DNA from: Metaphire vulgaris
Lineage: Eukaryota > Annelida > Clitellata > Crassiclitellata > Megascolecidae
Assembly (NCBI GenBank): GCA_018105865.1
Contig: CM030842.1
Span: 17,617,915-17,681,914, forward strand
DNA: 64,000 bases
Direction: 5' to 3'
This document shows, in pieces, positions 35,203 to 48,899 of the stretch. The notes beneath the pieces are model-generated. The model had not been told where the DNA came from. It did not search any database and was given only the letters and a program-made list of their open reading frames with translations. The first letter of the stretch is position 1; each line of letters begins with the position of its first letter. Made by a program: the position numbers and the translations under genes.

Positions 35203-36223
35203 ATATGAGTTTCTGGATCGGGATTTCAGTGTGGGCGTCCTTGGCAGTGGGAGTCTTTCTGATTGCTATCGTCTGTCTTTGCTATTGGCTGAGATTGAGA
35301 CACTCAGTGATAGGTTGTCTTTTGTGACTCGCGGGCATTTTATCAGAATTAATTCACTTCAGTTATCGATGCTTCGTTTTCATTTGTTCATCATGTTCCT
35401 TCATCACAGAGACAACTGGTCTCTGTTCCTATGTGGCTGCGTGTTTTTCGACTCTGCATTTGAAGCAGGTGCTGTCTTTGCATTGATGATTGTTATAGCG
35501 CCTAACACTGGGCTACAAAATGTAATCATGGAACTGGTGCATGGCCACGTGACCACTGGTTACAGTTACAGCATTCCTGTTCAGATTGATCAATTCTGAA
35601 GCTGTGGACAAATTACTAAAACAGTTATACAGTATATTCGCACTAAATTTAGGAGTCGATGAAGTTTATTTGCCCTGAGGGGGTCCTGAAAAGTTCCCAG
35701 ACCTCTATATGGACAATGCACCCTCTGGCGTCTAAAAACGCCTTTACGTCTGTGATTGTTTGTCATGTATGCATGCACTCGATGTAGAAAGATAATGACC
35801 TAATGCAAAGTACGGGTGAAGACAAATTGTTGATTTAATTTAGATCAGTATGCGCTAAACAGCGCCCGTAGAACAACGCGAATAAGAAGAGGGAGAAGGA
35901 GGAGAAGGAGGGAAGGCGGAGACGGGGAGAGATCGAGAAATCAACCGATCCTTCTGGACGTCAGACATTTAAGGACGGAGTCAAGATCCAGAACAAGATC
36001 ATCATCCCGTTGCCATCGCGACGGCGCTGCATCTAATCGCAGACGGACGAAGAGCAGGTCACGTGGCGGAGGGCAAAGGTCAAGGCCTCGGCCAACTGTG
36101 CTGCCACTCAACGAAACTCATCAAAAGGATGATGAGTCATACGAAACTCTGAGTCACTCTCTGGATGCGACCGACTCTTCTTACTCAACACTCGACAACG
36201 ACTACGAAATACCAATCAACTGA
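35203..36223 (+). CDS. Receptor Ig C: transmembrane and ITAM-like tail exons
   Basis: Two exons are firm. Exon 35203-35313, phase 1-1, encodes a transmembrane helix (FWIGISVWASLAVGVFLIAI, then VCLCYW and basic residues), with a weak GTTGTC donor. Exon 35844-36223 encodes a 126-residue tail: first very Arg/Ser-rich, then DDESYETLSHSL, SSYSTLDNDYEIPIN and the stop. The motif Y-E-T-L, ten residues, Y-S-T-L, then Y-E-I-P resembles an immunoreceptor tyrosine activation motif (YxxL/I repeated), though its spacing is longer than the classical 6-8. The ectodomain upstream is poorly resolved; an Ig-like fragment and a start exon are only candidates. The neighbouring gene shares the phase plan and the YSTL motif. 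SH2-kinase coupling is inferred, not shown. Confidence 0.72.
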
Positions 36224-36229
36224 CCAACG

Positions 36230-37630
<1,401 letters not shown>

Positions 37631-37636
37631 GAGCGA

Positions 37637-38653
37637 ATGGCGTCTTCGTTCTGTGGGAAGAGCTTCGTTTTCGCGATTCTGTTCTCTCCTTTCGCCTCTG
37701 GTTAGAGTTTTCAATCGCTTCGGAGCGGGGGGCACGTGGGGGCCCCACCCCTATTTGGACAGGGACCGGTCATGAGATTCATCCTAAACCGGTAAGTAGT
37801 TGGGGTAGGTGTAGTATAGGATAGCGGAGAAACGCCCCAGAATTCAAAGCGCTTGAGACGAGGATCTATTGGGCAGAAAATATCGTTGTGTCCCCCCTTA
37901 TTTTGTAATCCTGGCTGTGTCACTGCATGCAATAAGTCACCTCCCGCAGTATTTCGTCTTTCAGTTGTGAATGTGATGAATGTTTGTGTAAGCTAATTCT
38001 GGCGAAATGACGCGAATTCCACGTAGAATAGGACGACTGCTGACTGCCGGTGTTCTATTCCAGCGTCTGGTCAGTTTATTCTGACTCCAATCAACCAAGC
38101 AGTGGTCGCTGGGAAAGAAGTGAAGCTCCAGTGGCAACTGGAGATCAATCATTTGACTCATTGGAAGTGGTCGATTCTAAAGCCATCATCTCTTGGGAAC
38201 ATCGAAAATATCGTTAAAAGCACTCTGGGCAATCTCTCCAGATTCAACGTTAACTTCTCGCATTTTCGATTCCACTCAGACGAGAATCGTTGCTACGTTT
38301 TGTCAACCGAGGTCGTGAAACTTGAAGACGGAGGAAATTATACCTTGGAATACCGGATTGAGGACAAGAGCGGAACATTCGTCGTTCAACTCACTGTTCT
38401 TGGTTCGTCGTCTAATCAATTGAACGGATGTGGGAAAAGATTGAGCGAGATCACGAGTCTCAGCAACGCTAATAGGCTAATTGCGTTCTCACGAAATGCC
38501 ATTAGCAGTTTCTCTTTTCAAATCATTTTCGATTTCATTTCGCGTTCTTCTTCTTCTTCTTTTTGTGACCTTTTTCGTGTTCAGTGATCGTCTCTCTTCG
38601 AATTCTGTTTTTAAAAAAGCTTTTAATTTATGAAACATTCTAATGAGATCTGC

Positions 38654-38734
<81 letters not shown>

Positions 38735-40074
38735 TTAATCTGCATCGTTCACCTAATGAGTGTTGTAAGAAAATCAATTAAAATATTAGGTCTAATTTCC
38801 GTCTAAATACAACTGTTCGTCTAAAACCAGCAATGACCAGACATTCAGTCGAATTCTGCTCTTTTCACTGCTTCGATACATAATCCGATACTTAATTAAT
38901 CATAGGCAACCAGCCTCTACAAAATCAGGCGCTACTATAATTAATAGACCGTAAGATAAGATAAGACAGCAGTTTCTGTCCATACCTGTCCATAGTCATT
39001 GTGCATTTCCAATGGCTTCAGTTGGCTTCTTCGGTTGACTGAGAGTGATGTTCTGCCCTGTTTCAGAGACTCTGCCTCTGTGTAAAATCCGAAGTCTTGG
39101 AGAGAGAGGCATCGAGTTGTCATGCGCAGTGACTTACAGTGGCTTCTGGGCTCCGATCATGACATGGCAGACAGTCCTTAGTAACGGACAGACGGTCAAT
39201 CTCCGTGCAGGCGATGTCATCCATAGTAACAGCACCGTTGTCACTTCGTCTGTCGTCGTCAGCGATGACCGTTTGACGCGCATTTCGTGCATCAGATGCA
39301 GAACTCACTTTAGTCGAAGCGAAGGAGATCGACTGATAATTACGAACGCTTCGAATCCTCCGACCTTTGTCCACACTTGGAACTGGTCATCGGCTGGAAA
39401 CGAAACCTGTGACGCCTTCAAGGAAGACGAATTACCTGATGAAGAGATCACCCTCAAACTAAGAGGTAACTTCCTATTAACTTCCCAATTATGAATAACA
39501 TCTTGATAAATGGCATCTGTAATTGATTGCGTCGAAATACTGTATACGGCAGAAGCTTTTCTGGAGTTTTGCGGATCTAATAAGTAAGTAATTACTTAAT
39601 CAGCTTCGTCAAATGCAATAGAAATCAATTCTCATCGCAATCATTCGCTCTGCGTACATCTATGACCATCATAATCATCCAAACTTAAGCAGAATTTAAT
39701 TCTTAATCGTGTCCTCAGTTGTTAATGACTGGTTCTATAAAAGCAATCGTCTTTAGATATATCGCCATTGTTACTTTGATAGAATTAAATCGACATAATA
39801 CAATGCAATTATTAACTGCAGTCGCATATGAGTAGTTCTGCTGTCAGTTGTAGCCATTTTAGTCGTTGCATCTTTTGTCCTGATTGGCTTCGGGTTGGTC
39901 ATTGGTCTTACCATTCGATGCTCTCGACAGAGAAATGCCCGACGCGGTAAAGACATTATCAAATGGCTTATTTGAAGATTAAATTCTCAGAAAAATAGTT
40001 AACCAACACAGATGCTACTAACTCTATCAGGAAGAAAAAGAGAAAGTGTAGGAATAATAATAATAATAATAATA

Positions 40075-40149
<75 letters not shown>

Positions 40150-41802
40150 AGCCCTGTTATTATAATAACAGGGCTTATAGTGGTTCCGTATAGGATCTGT
40201 TCTGTGTGAGAACCGCTGTGTTCTACAATACGCGGCATAAACTGTCGTGTGTCACGTGTCAGACAAGAGTTGTTCTTCATAGGCAATTGTCACATGAGAC
40301 ACGGTGTTTTCATTTAAAAGTCGAGTAATTATTTTTTCTTTTGACAGCAAATCGTCAAAACCTGCCAAGCGCTGAATTTATGAACGGAAGTAGAAAATCA
40401 AACACCAGCGGTTAGATCTTTCACAGTCTATTTATTGGCCGTTGAAAAGCGACTCTAATATTAATCAGGAATTGACTTGTTTCTGCTCTGTAGTATCTCT
40501 ATGATCAGACGCATCCAGTGGCGTAGCCAGGATTTCCAGAAGGGGGTTTGGTTTCAATCGTGACCAACCTTTGCAAAATATTTTTATTTTCCTTTTTATG
40601 AGCTGACAAGCAAAAAAAGTTCGTCACCTTCGTATTCTTTCAAATTTGTTCTATTTTCTATAGCACTTAGAAAAATTTTCAATCGGCAGCCAGCCAAGAG
40701 GGGTTTAACCCCCAAATAAAAGCCCCCGCTTGGCTACGCCACTGAACGCATCGTTATCATTACTCGGAGTCTCTGCGTTGAAATGGTTCGACCCCTAAAG
40801 ATTTCGTGAATTTGTTGACGCCCTGTTGCAGTGACCGTGCTTTTGATTCTCTTCCTTGTTGTTTAAAAATGATTTTTTTGGCAGAATAAATTTTGTTGGA
40901 TATTTTTTCGTATTAATGTTTATTTTTAGTGCTAATAGACAGCGACCGTGCATTGGTTGGAGAAGAAGAAGCAGCAGGAGAAGATCAGAGAATCTACGTT
41001 AATCTCCACTCAAGTGCATCAAGTATATATCTCGAATATTATTCAATATTTCACTTTGAAATAAGAATGTTATCAATTGGCGCCTAAAACCTTTTTATTT
41101 AGCGTCAGAAGTAGTCAATGAAAAGCAATCATCAGCCCATACATCCAAATGCATGGTTAGTGTTGAAAATAGAAAGTGCAGAGACAACGTCTAAAGGGAA
41201 ACCACAAGTTAACTAAGATACATTTCACTTATAAGTGACAATGAATTATGATAGGCCTATGCTAAAAGTGAGAACAGGAGAAGAAATATGAGACTTCTGT
41301 ACAGTGCCTGGTTTCCCTATGATTAGTTCATAATATAATAAGTTCAGTGTTTAAAAAACCTATTATCAATGGACGATTTACGCGGTGAAAGTGAGTTTAA
41401 TTACTGAAGACTTCGTCTAAAGCAATGGTTTGCATAGAATGAAATACGCAGTGTAAATGAAAGACTCAAACTGGTCGACTGTGCCTTTGAACAGGGTGGC
41501 ATTTGTAGGAAGTGGAGGAAGGGGGTTCTTAGCCGCTGAGTCATTGAAAATGTCAGAAAGGAGCTTCGTCTCTATAGCCGATGTCAAGAAATGCGATGGC
41601 TGGTCCTGTTTAGACCTAAAGGCGCCACTGTCGCCTTTCGTTGTTTCAGTTTTTATGATTTTGTTTCAAAGGAAACGGAAATTCTTTTTGTGGCGAAACG
41701 GATGAATTATCTGCGATTGAAATCAAGACTTTTTCTGTTTACGAAGACATCGGTCATGAATATTCAACACTCGCGCTGACGTGGCAATCTGAAGGTGAAT
41801 AA
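37637..41802 (+). CDS. Two-Ig-domain receptor with ITAM-like tail (Ig D)
   Basis: Exons, all phase 1: 37637-37700 signal peptide (MASSFCGKSFVFAILFSPFAS); 38064-38402 Ig V-like (AGKEVKLQWQLE, HWKWSIL, LEDGGNYTLEY); 39067-39465 second Ig-like (GIELSCAVTYSG, MTWQT, LTRISC); 39833-39946 transmembrane (LLSVVAILVVASFVLIGFGL); 40348-40410 and 40930-41022 tail (DQRIYVNLHSS); 41672-41802 last tail exon, SVYEDIGHEYSTLALT and WQSEGE before the stop. Joined this way the protein is about 400 residues. YVNL, YEDI and YSTL form tyrosine motifs like those of Ig C. An optional exon at 41103 (acceptor TTTATTTAG, reading TSEVVNEKQ) is phase-incompatible with the last exon, and may be an alternative end stopping at 41194. 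A hAT MITE lies in the intron before exon 6. Confidence 0.82.
37730..37925. mobile_element. Possible hAT-type element in Ig D intron 1
   Basis: The right end AATCCTGGCTGTGTCACTG resembles the CCTGGCTACGCCACTG ends elsewhere. The left end GGGGGCACGTGGGGGCCCC is only loosely similar, and no target duplication was found. Confidence 0.35.
38657..38732. repeat. (AAT)n microsatellite
   Basis: Perfect AAT run in an Ig D intron. Confidence 0.97.
40052..40178. repeat. (AAT)n/(ATT)n tract with perfect 32-bp palindrome
   Basis: About eight AAT units switch to about 25 ATT units, which are self-complementary. The tract ends in a perfect palindrome at 40147-40178 (ATAAGCCCTGTTATTA and its reverse complement). 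It lies in an intron of Ig D. Confidence 0.9.
40516..40744. mobile_element. hAT-type MITE, 229 bp, in an Ig D intron
   Basis: Ends CAGTGGCGTAGCCAGG and TTGGCTACGCCACTG. Flanks GACGCATC and AACGCATC match at 7 of 8. It has the internal CTGACAAGCAAAAAAAG motif. Confidence 0.87.
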
Positions 41803-42158
41803 CAGGGACATGTAGCAGTCGGGTTCTCCATAGATTGGATTTTTATCTCACTCCAGAGCGAGCTTTTCTGGTCTGTTCGAAGGTGGATAGCGCTGCTGCA
41901 AACAATTGGGTCCATTAGTAAAAGGCACTTGCGATGGCTTTCTATCATGCATAGGCCTACACTGCACATATTCTTATGTTCTAGGACTCACCGTTTTCTT
42001 CCAGTTTTGATTTTTCAATCTTGTATCGAAATTTTTCCATTTATGAACCCATTATTGTTTCTCTACAGTCACGTAAAAAGCGGATCGCTTTCAACCGAAC
42101 ACTTTGCTAATTAACATCAGAGGCTCTCCGTTCTTAACAGTCTTTCTGAGATCAGAGT

Positions 42159-42570
42159 GGGCTGTCCATTAATTACGCCAACAAAATAGGGGTGGGAGGG
42201 GTTTGAAAAAGTTTGGCAGTTGTTGACAGGGGAGAGGGGGTCAAGAGAAGTTGACGCCAACAATTTCACTTTTTACAAATAATCAAAAATAGGAAATTTC
42301 ATGAAATACTATTTATTACAACGAAGAAGAGCATGACAAGCAAACAAGTAATCATTTTACCACATGATGAGCAAAAAAGGTGAGAAAGGTCTTCACCGCA
42401 CAAAAAATAATAGCCTTCAAAACTTTTTAGCGGGACCCATCACTGATCTTAGGAGGGGTCAAAAGTTTTTGACATAATTATAGGGGTTCACTGAAAGTTA
42501 ATAGTTGTTGACAAGGGGAGTCAAAAACTGCCCAGAAATTGTTGACATAGGCCTAATTAATGGACAGCCC
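42159..42570. mobile_element. Inverted-repeat transposon remnant, 412 bp
   Basis: Perfect 17-bp inverted ends GGGCTGTCCATTAATTA and TAATTAATGGACAGCCC. The interior is noncoding, with two GACAAGCAAA/GAGCAAAAAAGG motifs like those in the hAT-type repeats. No target duplication was seen, so its superfamily is undecided. Confidence 0.75.
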
Positions 42571-42600
42571 CATTCAGGGAAACTGTCGTCACTCTTTGTC

Positions 42601-42799
42601 TTAGTCTTTGTCATTCGCTATCATGCAACACAATTGAATGGCGCCTTCTGATGAATTATAATAATGAATGATTTTAAATGTCTTAATTATGATGAGCAGC
42701 AAAAGTGCAAGAAGCAAAGCCGGAGAAAACCATTGACATTGAGCTACAAAACGAATCGAACGCATTGGATTGGGTAACTCGTCTCTAATCTGCAAAAGA
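42601..42799 (-). CDS. Possible terminal exon with a transmembrane segment
   Basis: On the minus strand, after TTTGTTCTTTTGCAG, phase 0 reads IRDELPNPMRSI and then a strongly hydrophobic FSPALLLALLLLIIIK before a short tail and a stop. It has no partner exon and no recognised family. Confidence 0.22.
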
Positions 42800-42993
42800 A
42801 CAAAGTGCATTGAATGCAGAACTGATTAAGGCAGATCCATTTTACGAAATGATTTCTACGATTATTCAAAATAAGACTCGGAGGATGAGATAACAAAACC
42901 TGAGATCATCTCCTCATTTCCTAAAATATTCTGATATTTAGCAAAAATCAATTTATGATGCGCTGTTTTGCTTTTCATTGTAACAAAGCTATT

Positions 42994-43132
42994 TGCTGAC
43001 TGACTGACTGACTGACTGAATAGCAGACAGACAGACATACAGACACGCATACATACATGCAGACAGACACACAGACAGACAGACAGACATACAGACAGGC
43101 AGACATACAGACAGACAGACAGACAGACAAAC
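42994..43132. repeat. (ACTG)n and (ACAG)n tracts
   Basis: Tetranucleotide repeats with interruptions. Cysteine/valine/serine frames across them are artefacts. Confidence 0.93.
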
Positions 43133-43754
43133 AGATCGACTGCTGTTGCTGACATATTTTCTAGCATGGGCACCCAAACACAGGCACTTGCCCGCTGCAA
43201 AAGTTCAAATCTATTTTTGTAACTGACCATATTTTGGCCTTTAACCATTACTTTCACAGTAAAACACCACGGATACACAAAGTTCAATTGAAAAACTAAA
43301 CTTTAATTACGAGATGTAGAATTGAATATCTTGGAAAATATAATTATGTTTTTTATCAGCATCACTTTCACTTGACTTAGTAGTCACCGAAAGAATTAGA
43401 AAGAATCACGAGTAGGCCATTGTGTTTGCGCTCCTCCCACCTCCACCCCCCACCTCCAATCCATGAATATTTTTATGGGCGCCCATGTTTTCTAGTAGAT
43501 CGTTGGAAGTGTATAATTATGGATGCGTTTGTTTAGCAGATAAAAGTATCTGTAAATATCGTATTAGTTTTAACAGTTATTCATAAATGCTAAACTTTCC
43601 AAGTGCTGCTGTGATTCGATTAAAGCTCTTCGCCGATTCTCCAATATTCAGAGAAAACTTAAAATGCAAAAAAATAAAAAGCAATTTAAAAGCAAAAGCT
43701 ACGAGGAAAAAGAAGAAGAAGAAGAAGAGAACTCGTCATCTAAACGTTCTTTGG

Positions 43755-45840
43755 TCATTTGACGTCGAATACGCAGATTCTCTTGTTTTCCGCTTGGTTA
43801 TCGACGACAAACAGTCGGCCGTTCCTTCTATCGAAACAGATTCTGACTGGATACCTGAGTCGGTGTTTGTCCGAAGATAACAACTCCCTCTCGAATTCCA
43901 GACTGGAATTCAGCAGCAGAATCCTGCCATTGTCAGCATCGGCCACAAGAACAGAGGCGTCGTCGAATGTCTCCAGGTAGAAAGGTCGCTTCATCTGCCT
44001 CACCGGCGGCGGCGGCGGCGGCAAGCGGCGCTTCGCTCGTAAAGGTCTTCACGGTGTCCCCGTTGGAATCTACCTTTGCCACTCTATGCACGCCGTCACC
44101 TGTCTCACCGTGACTGACCAGGTAGTGACCGCTGGTCAGTTGGATGGCATGGCGGATGTGGTCGAAGCTGGACAGATCGAGCACGCGTACTAGGCAGCCG
44201 AGGGCCGAGTACTCATTCAGTCGGTTCCTGTTGTAGACGGACAGCAGAAGGTTGGTTTTGGGGGAGACTGAGATGTGTCCCCAATCGTCCTCTGTCGACC
44301 ATTTTCGAATCAGCTTTCCGTTGACGTCTATTCGGAGGATTCTGTTGGTCGAACGCGAGGTTTTGCAGTCCATGATGTAGAGACACTTAAGGACAGTGCA
44401 CGACGCGATGTCTTCGGGGTTATGGAGGTCGCTGATCTCCAATTCACAGCTGAACATCAGTCTGTTTACGTCGAACACTTCGACCTCTGAACTTTCCTTA
44501 CTCACAGCATAGAGTTCGTCATCCAAGATGGCTGCGCCTAGAATTCCTCTGTTGTCCTTGGCTGCCGGTTGAGTCTTTAGGGTTCGAATGAGGACTGGGT
44601 CCCTCTTGAAATCAATGCAACCTACAACAGACGCACAATAACAGCAGCACTTTGTATCCGAAAACCATGCATTGACCGATTCCTTCTCTTCTCATTTAGA
44701 CTTTCTATCAACTCTTTTGAATCGAATGTTTTAATGATGACGGACAAAGGCAAGTCGATGCACTGTAAGTTAATCAGAGTATAAGCGACGGTAACATGAT
44801 GCGATGTCTTATTAGAATCTCTACGAATAACTTCATTCTATTGATTCGAATGCACTCTAAGAAGACGCTATCGATGTAGACCACTTAACCCGTGTTAAGG
44901 AGGATTCGTTCGCACAGTTATTGTGTTCCGTGTGTCGGTGCAGTTAAATGCTCCGGCACTTTCTCTGCTTAGCTCTTCCTGTGTTATCTTCACTTTTGAT
45001 TTTTTATAAGGAACCGAGAACTCTCTCTCTCTCTCTCTCTCTCTTCTCGACTGATCTCTTTTCACTCCAAACTCTTTATGAGATGATTTTTCTATTTGTT
45101 TTGAAAACATCAAATGCCAAAAAATCAGTTTATTGTTGACCTTTTGTTCATAAATGTCAGCAGTTTAACACCTGTAGCGCCTATAATAGCCAACTGATGT
45201 GGGCTTCACCTTTCGAATCGGTTTTCCTCGGCGTCTGAAGTAAATGTCTCAGGCGAGAGAAATGTGTTTCGTCATCGAAATGCATTTCTTCGCTTTTATT
45301 TTCCTTCTCCTCGAATTCGGGAAGTTCTTCATCTGTGAAAAGACGAAACGAAATATTTGAAAAATATTTCCAATTTAATTTCCATTTAACAAATTTCAGT
45401 CCAGAACGGTGGCGTAGCGAGGCTACGTGCCGCCTGAATGGGCGCGAAAATAGAAACTGCCGCCCTTCGTTCGATAAAGAAATGTCTGACGAGCAAAAAA
45501 AAGGTCGCCGAGTCAATTCTGCCCCCCCCCCATCTGCACGCTACTGCCGCCCTTGTTCATTTTTATCCGGTTACTGAAGTTTAATCTTGAATTTTTATTT
45601 TACATATTTTGTAATTGTTCTATCGGTTTATGGTTTTCCATATTGTAAAACAGAGACGAATTTTTGTTTTTGGATTTGTTTAAAACCGAAAATGCGACCC
45701 CTAGGGCCAGTGCCGCCTGGGGCGGTCGGTCCCCCTGCTCCCCTCGCTATACGCCACTCAGACCAGACGAAATAAATCTTGTCTCGATTATAAGAACGCT
45801 GCGTGCCTGCCTGTCTGTTTTGTCTTGTTTGTCTTGTCTC

Positions 45841-45873
<33 letters not shown>

Positions 45874-47837
45874 CCTGCCTGGCTGTCTGTCTGTCTGTCT
45901 GTCTGCCTGTCTGTCTGTCTGTCTGTCTGTCTGGATAGTCAAACGTCCTTGATGCTGTACCAGCTTAATTCTCAGGCCTGCCTTCGGCTGAAGAATCATG
46001 CCACCTGGTTTACCTTTCAGTATTTTCAAATGATTTGCATAAGAATGGGAATCGTCGAGCACAAGAACAGCTCTCATGCTCTCCTTCTAGATTTCAATCT
46101 CCGTTTGTTGTTCCTGTGAGATCGTAAAGGCGATGTCTTTGTGTTCACCTCAGTCGCGCCGTCGTGACGAGATCTAAGTCTGAATGGGAAAACAAGGTCT
46201 TCGTCTTCTGAAAAAAAGTCATCTGGGGGAATGGGGTGGCGGTGGGGGTGGGGGTGGGGTGCCTGCTGTTGATCGGCGCGCGGAGGTCGTTTGAATCTCT
46301 GCTCTCCATTGATCATGTGTCTCTGAAGAGCAATGCGAAATGGTTTTCTAAGACGCACTTATTTTCTAATGAAGAGTTCAGAATAGTAGAGATGAGTGAA
46401 CAGCAGGATTTGATTCTGACCAATTGGGTCTAGTAGAGAAGCGACATTCATATTATGTGCAAAATAAAAGCTTCCTCGTTCTTATAACACGGCATCGTTG
46501 GTGTACGGGGCGTTGCTCGATCTAGTCGGGCTAAAACTCAGACAGACAGACGGAGAAGAAGGGCTTCTGAGCGAAGGTGTAGAGGGCATCTAACTGGAAA
46601 CATAAGAGGCAGAATGCACGGTAACAGTCTCTTTGTGGATCCTGTAACATCAACTGCGGGTGAAAGGTCGAACACCGAGTAGATGAGAAAGAAAATTGGT
46701 TCCAGACGTTCTAATTATGCCAGATGCTCTCTTTATAAACTCTTTTGCCTTTTTCACCTTCAGTCAGAGTGCAGTGCTCAATCTGTCTTCAGAAACCGAT
46801 GCATTACGACAAACATTGTCGTTTGCTTCCAGCGTCTAAACGCCTTAATTAACGTTCTCTGCCAGTTAACTAATCGCTCCTTCGACTTTCTTAGATGACT
46901 TCTAAGTGAATGGAAGTGATCTTTGGGTCTTTAGATCATGTTTTTCCACGTGATGATCATGCATTATTAACATTTCCACTGACCAGCCATGACCGTCAAT
47001 TATAATTGGCAGTTGGAAGGAAAGACGAGATTCTTCATATGAAAAACTCCGGTCGAACGGAACTCTTCTTCCCTTTTGCACAAAATCCAATGTTAACGTC
47101 ATTGAAACAAAACGCGATTGGAAATGCGCCGCGGTGTGCGGTTGGAATGGGGTCGTTTGAGCCAGAAACGCCTTCTTCGGGCTATTGGTGCGTAGGCCAT
47201 CACGTAGGCCTACGGCGCCGTAGTAACTACAGCCAAAGGTCGCCTCTCTTAGGCACGTCGCAGCCTTTTTGCTGGGCTCCGATCGGTCGATCGATCGAAG
47301 CAAACACAGCGCAGGACACGTGTTTGAGAGACAGCCACTGCGGCGCACAGTCTGCTGTTAGATTCCGATCAGAGAATTAATTAAGAGACAACAGGTGGCT
47401 GAGAGCGTTTTTATCCCACTCAATAATAGTCTAAAGGACAGACGAAATTTTCAATCGAAAGAATTCACAGCCGATGAACCGTTCTCTGTCATTAAGAATT
47501 CATCTAAATGACTGCTAATGACTCAAATAAATGCAGACATTTAGTGCATCTAAGTTATTTTGACTCAAAATAATGACCTGTACAACTCGAAAGAGTGAAA
47601 ATCAGAATTCCTAAGCATTTCTACAGATCGAGTTTGTTATCGACCGACCTTCACCTTTTCTCCTCCGGGCGTTTCTGTATAAATTATACGATGCATAAAC
47701 GCTCTCAGCGTTTCAATCAGACCACGGAATGCAGGCATAGTCACCTGGTCAAACTGGTCTAATGAGATTCCACTGATTATTTTGGAAAAAATGCCTCCAA
47801 ACTGTTTTATTTATAAGAAAGGAGAATGTTTTACATC

Positions 47838-47889
<52 letters not shown>

Positions 47890-48841
47890 AATATTAAGAG
47901 GTCCTGACCTTTGAGAATTCCGATGATGTTGTCGTTGTAGGCGATCAGAAGATCACTTATTTTCGTCGGTTGTAAGTTGACGTGCAAAGTGTTCATTTGA
48001 CCTTCGAACTTCAACGGCGGCATTTGGAACAGGTGGTCGTCGTCGTCGTCGTTCGTCGTGTCCAGTGTCGTTGGTTGATCCCGTGGCCAGTGGCTCCGTG
48101 CATCTGGCCTTGTGCTGGTGGTCGAGAGAAGTGAGAAAGCGACACGGAGGAATCGACGTCTACTTTCGTCGCTCGAACAGTATCCTTCTTCCCAGGTGGA
48201 CAGTTCGTTTAGAAGTGAGTCTGCGTGTCTGTCTACGATGTCTTTCAGTTGTTCTCTTGCTCTGTTGACGTCGCTTCTCAGGTATTCGGCTCTCGACAGA
48301 AACTCCTGCTTCTCTGCGTCGATTGCCTCCAGCTTCTTCATCGCCGTCGCCTTAGAGACCATGACGTCACTGGCGCTCTGTTCAATGGCGTCTGCTGCTG
48401 CTGTTGCTGCTCCTCTGGTGGCCTTCACGGAGTCCTTGATCGAAAGGCCATCGGAGGCCAGACAGGCGACGCAGAGTATCTGCTGGCATCCTCCACACGA
48501 AGACCTCTTCATCGCTCTGGTGTTTCCGTCGTCGTCGTCGGAATTTCCCGTCAGATTCGAAGGTCTCTGAGGCTGATGACTGTGTTCGAGCGAACCACTG
48601 CTTTGGGGTATTTCAAATGCGTCCACCGCTGTCTTCGTCTTCTCGCAATAGTCCTCCTGTCCACAAACAGGACAGATGATGATGAATGATGTCGTTGACT
48701 GTTAGCTGTGATCCGTTCCAGACAGTTCCTGCAGAAGACGTGTAGACAGGGCAGTAGGCGACAGTCCCTCGAAGCCTCGGTGCAGAAATCACAGCCGATG
48801 CTTCGGTCGTTCAGCTGGTCTGACAGAATCGCCGTCTCCAT
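43755..48841 (-). CDS. TRIM-NHL protein (RING, coiled coil, NHL), two frame breaks
   Basis: Three exons on the minus strand: 48841-47909, 45332-45210 and 44621-43755; about 640 residues if two single-base breaks are corrected. Exon 1 starts METAILSDQL with a RING finger: CDFC, CLHVFCRNC and, one frame over, CPVCGQ. The break is inside a TCA repeat at about 48680. A reduced B-box-like CGGCQQILCVAC and a coiled coil (AEYLRSDVNRAREQLKDIVD) follow. Exon 2 is an acidic linker. Exon 3 is an NHL-type beta-propeller (NRILRIDVNGKLIRKWST, SSFDHIRHAIQLTSGHYLVS, DASVLVADADNGRILLLNSS), broken at a GCC repeat at about 44020. RING-type TRIM proteins are E3 ubiquitin ligases; NHL propellers bind RNA or proteins. 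The splice phases demand exactly the one-base corrections, so decay is not required. Confidence 0.85.
45407..45759. mobile_element. hAT-type element, 353 bp
   Basis: Ends CGGTGGCGTAGCGAGG and CCTCGCTATACGCCACTC. AGTCCAGA (45398-45405) and AGACCAGA (45760-45767) match at 7 of 8 with one extra base at the left. The internal CTGACGAGCAAAAAAAAGG lies at about 45490. It lies in an intron of the minus-strand TRIM gene. Confidence 0.65.
45840..45941. repeat. (TGTC)n microsatellite
   Basis: TGTC/TGCC tetranucleotide run. Confidence 0.95.
45960..47830. other. Large intron of the minus-strand TRIM gene
   Basis: No supported exon. Open frames at 46902-47380 on both strands lack splice signals or recognisable domains. 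A (AT)n tract at 47840-47887 adjoins exon 1. Confidence 0.5.
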
Positions 48842-48899
48842 TCCGCCTTTTAAGCAGAGCTGTCGATTGCCTGAGAGAATTATTTGTTAGAGCTCATCT

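Noticed and set aside
41103..41194. Extra Ig D tail exon TSEVVNEKQ...
   Set aside because: The acceptor is good, but its only donor is phase 0 while the last exon needs phase 1; kept as an alternative end rather than in the main model.
45628..46119. Overlapping 150-codon frames on both strands
   Set aside because: Both span the TGTC repeat and a hAT-type end; the putative donor at about 46021 gives an incompatible phase for the surrounding TRIM gene.
46902..47380. Antisense pair of 120-150 codon frames inside the TRIM intron
   Set aside because: No recognisable domain, no splice sites in a matching phase, and low-complexity-free overlap on both strands fits chance in a GC-richer patch.
43755..48841. 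Calling the minus-strand TRIM gene a pseudogene
   Set aside because: Both breaks are single bases inside triplet repeats, the corrected phases agree with the splice sites, and all domain residues are otherwise intact.
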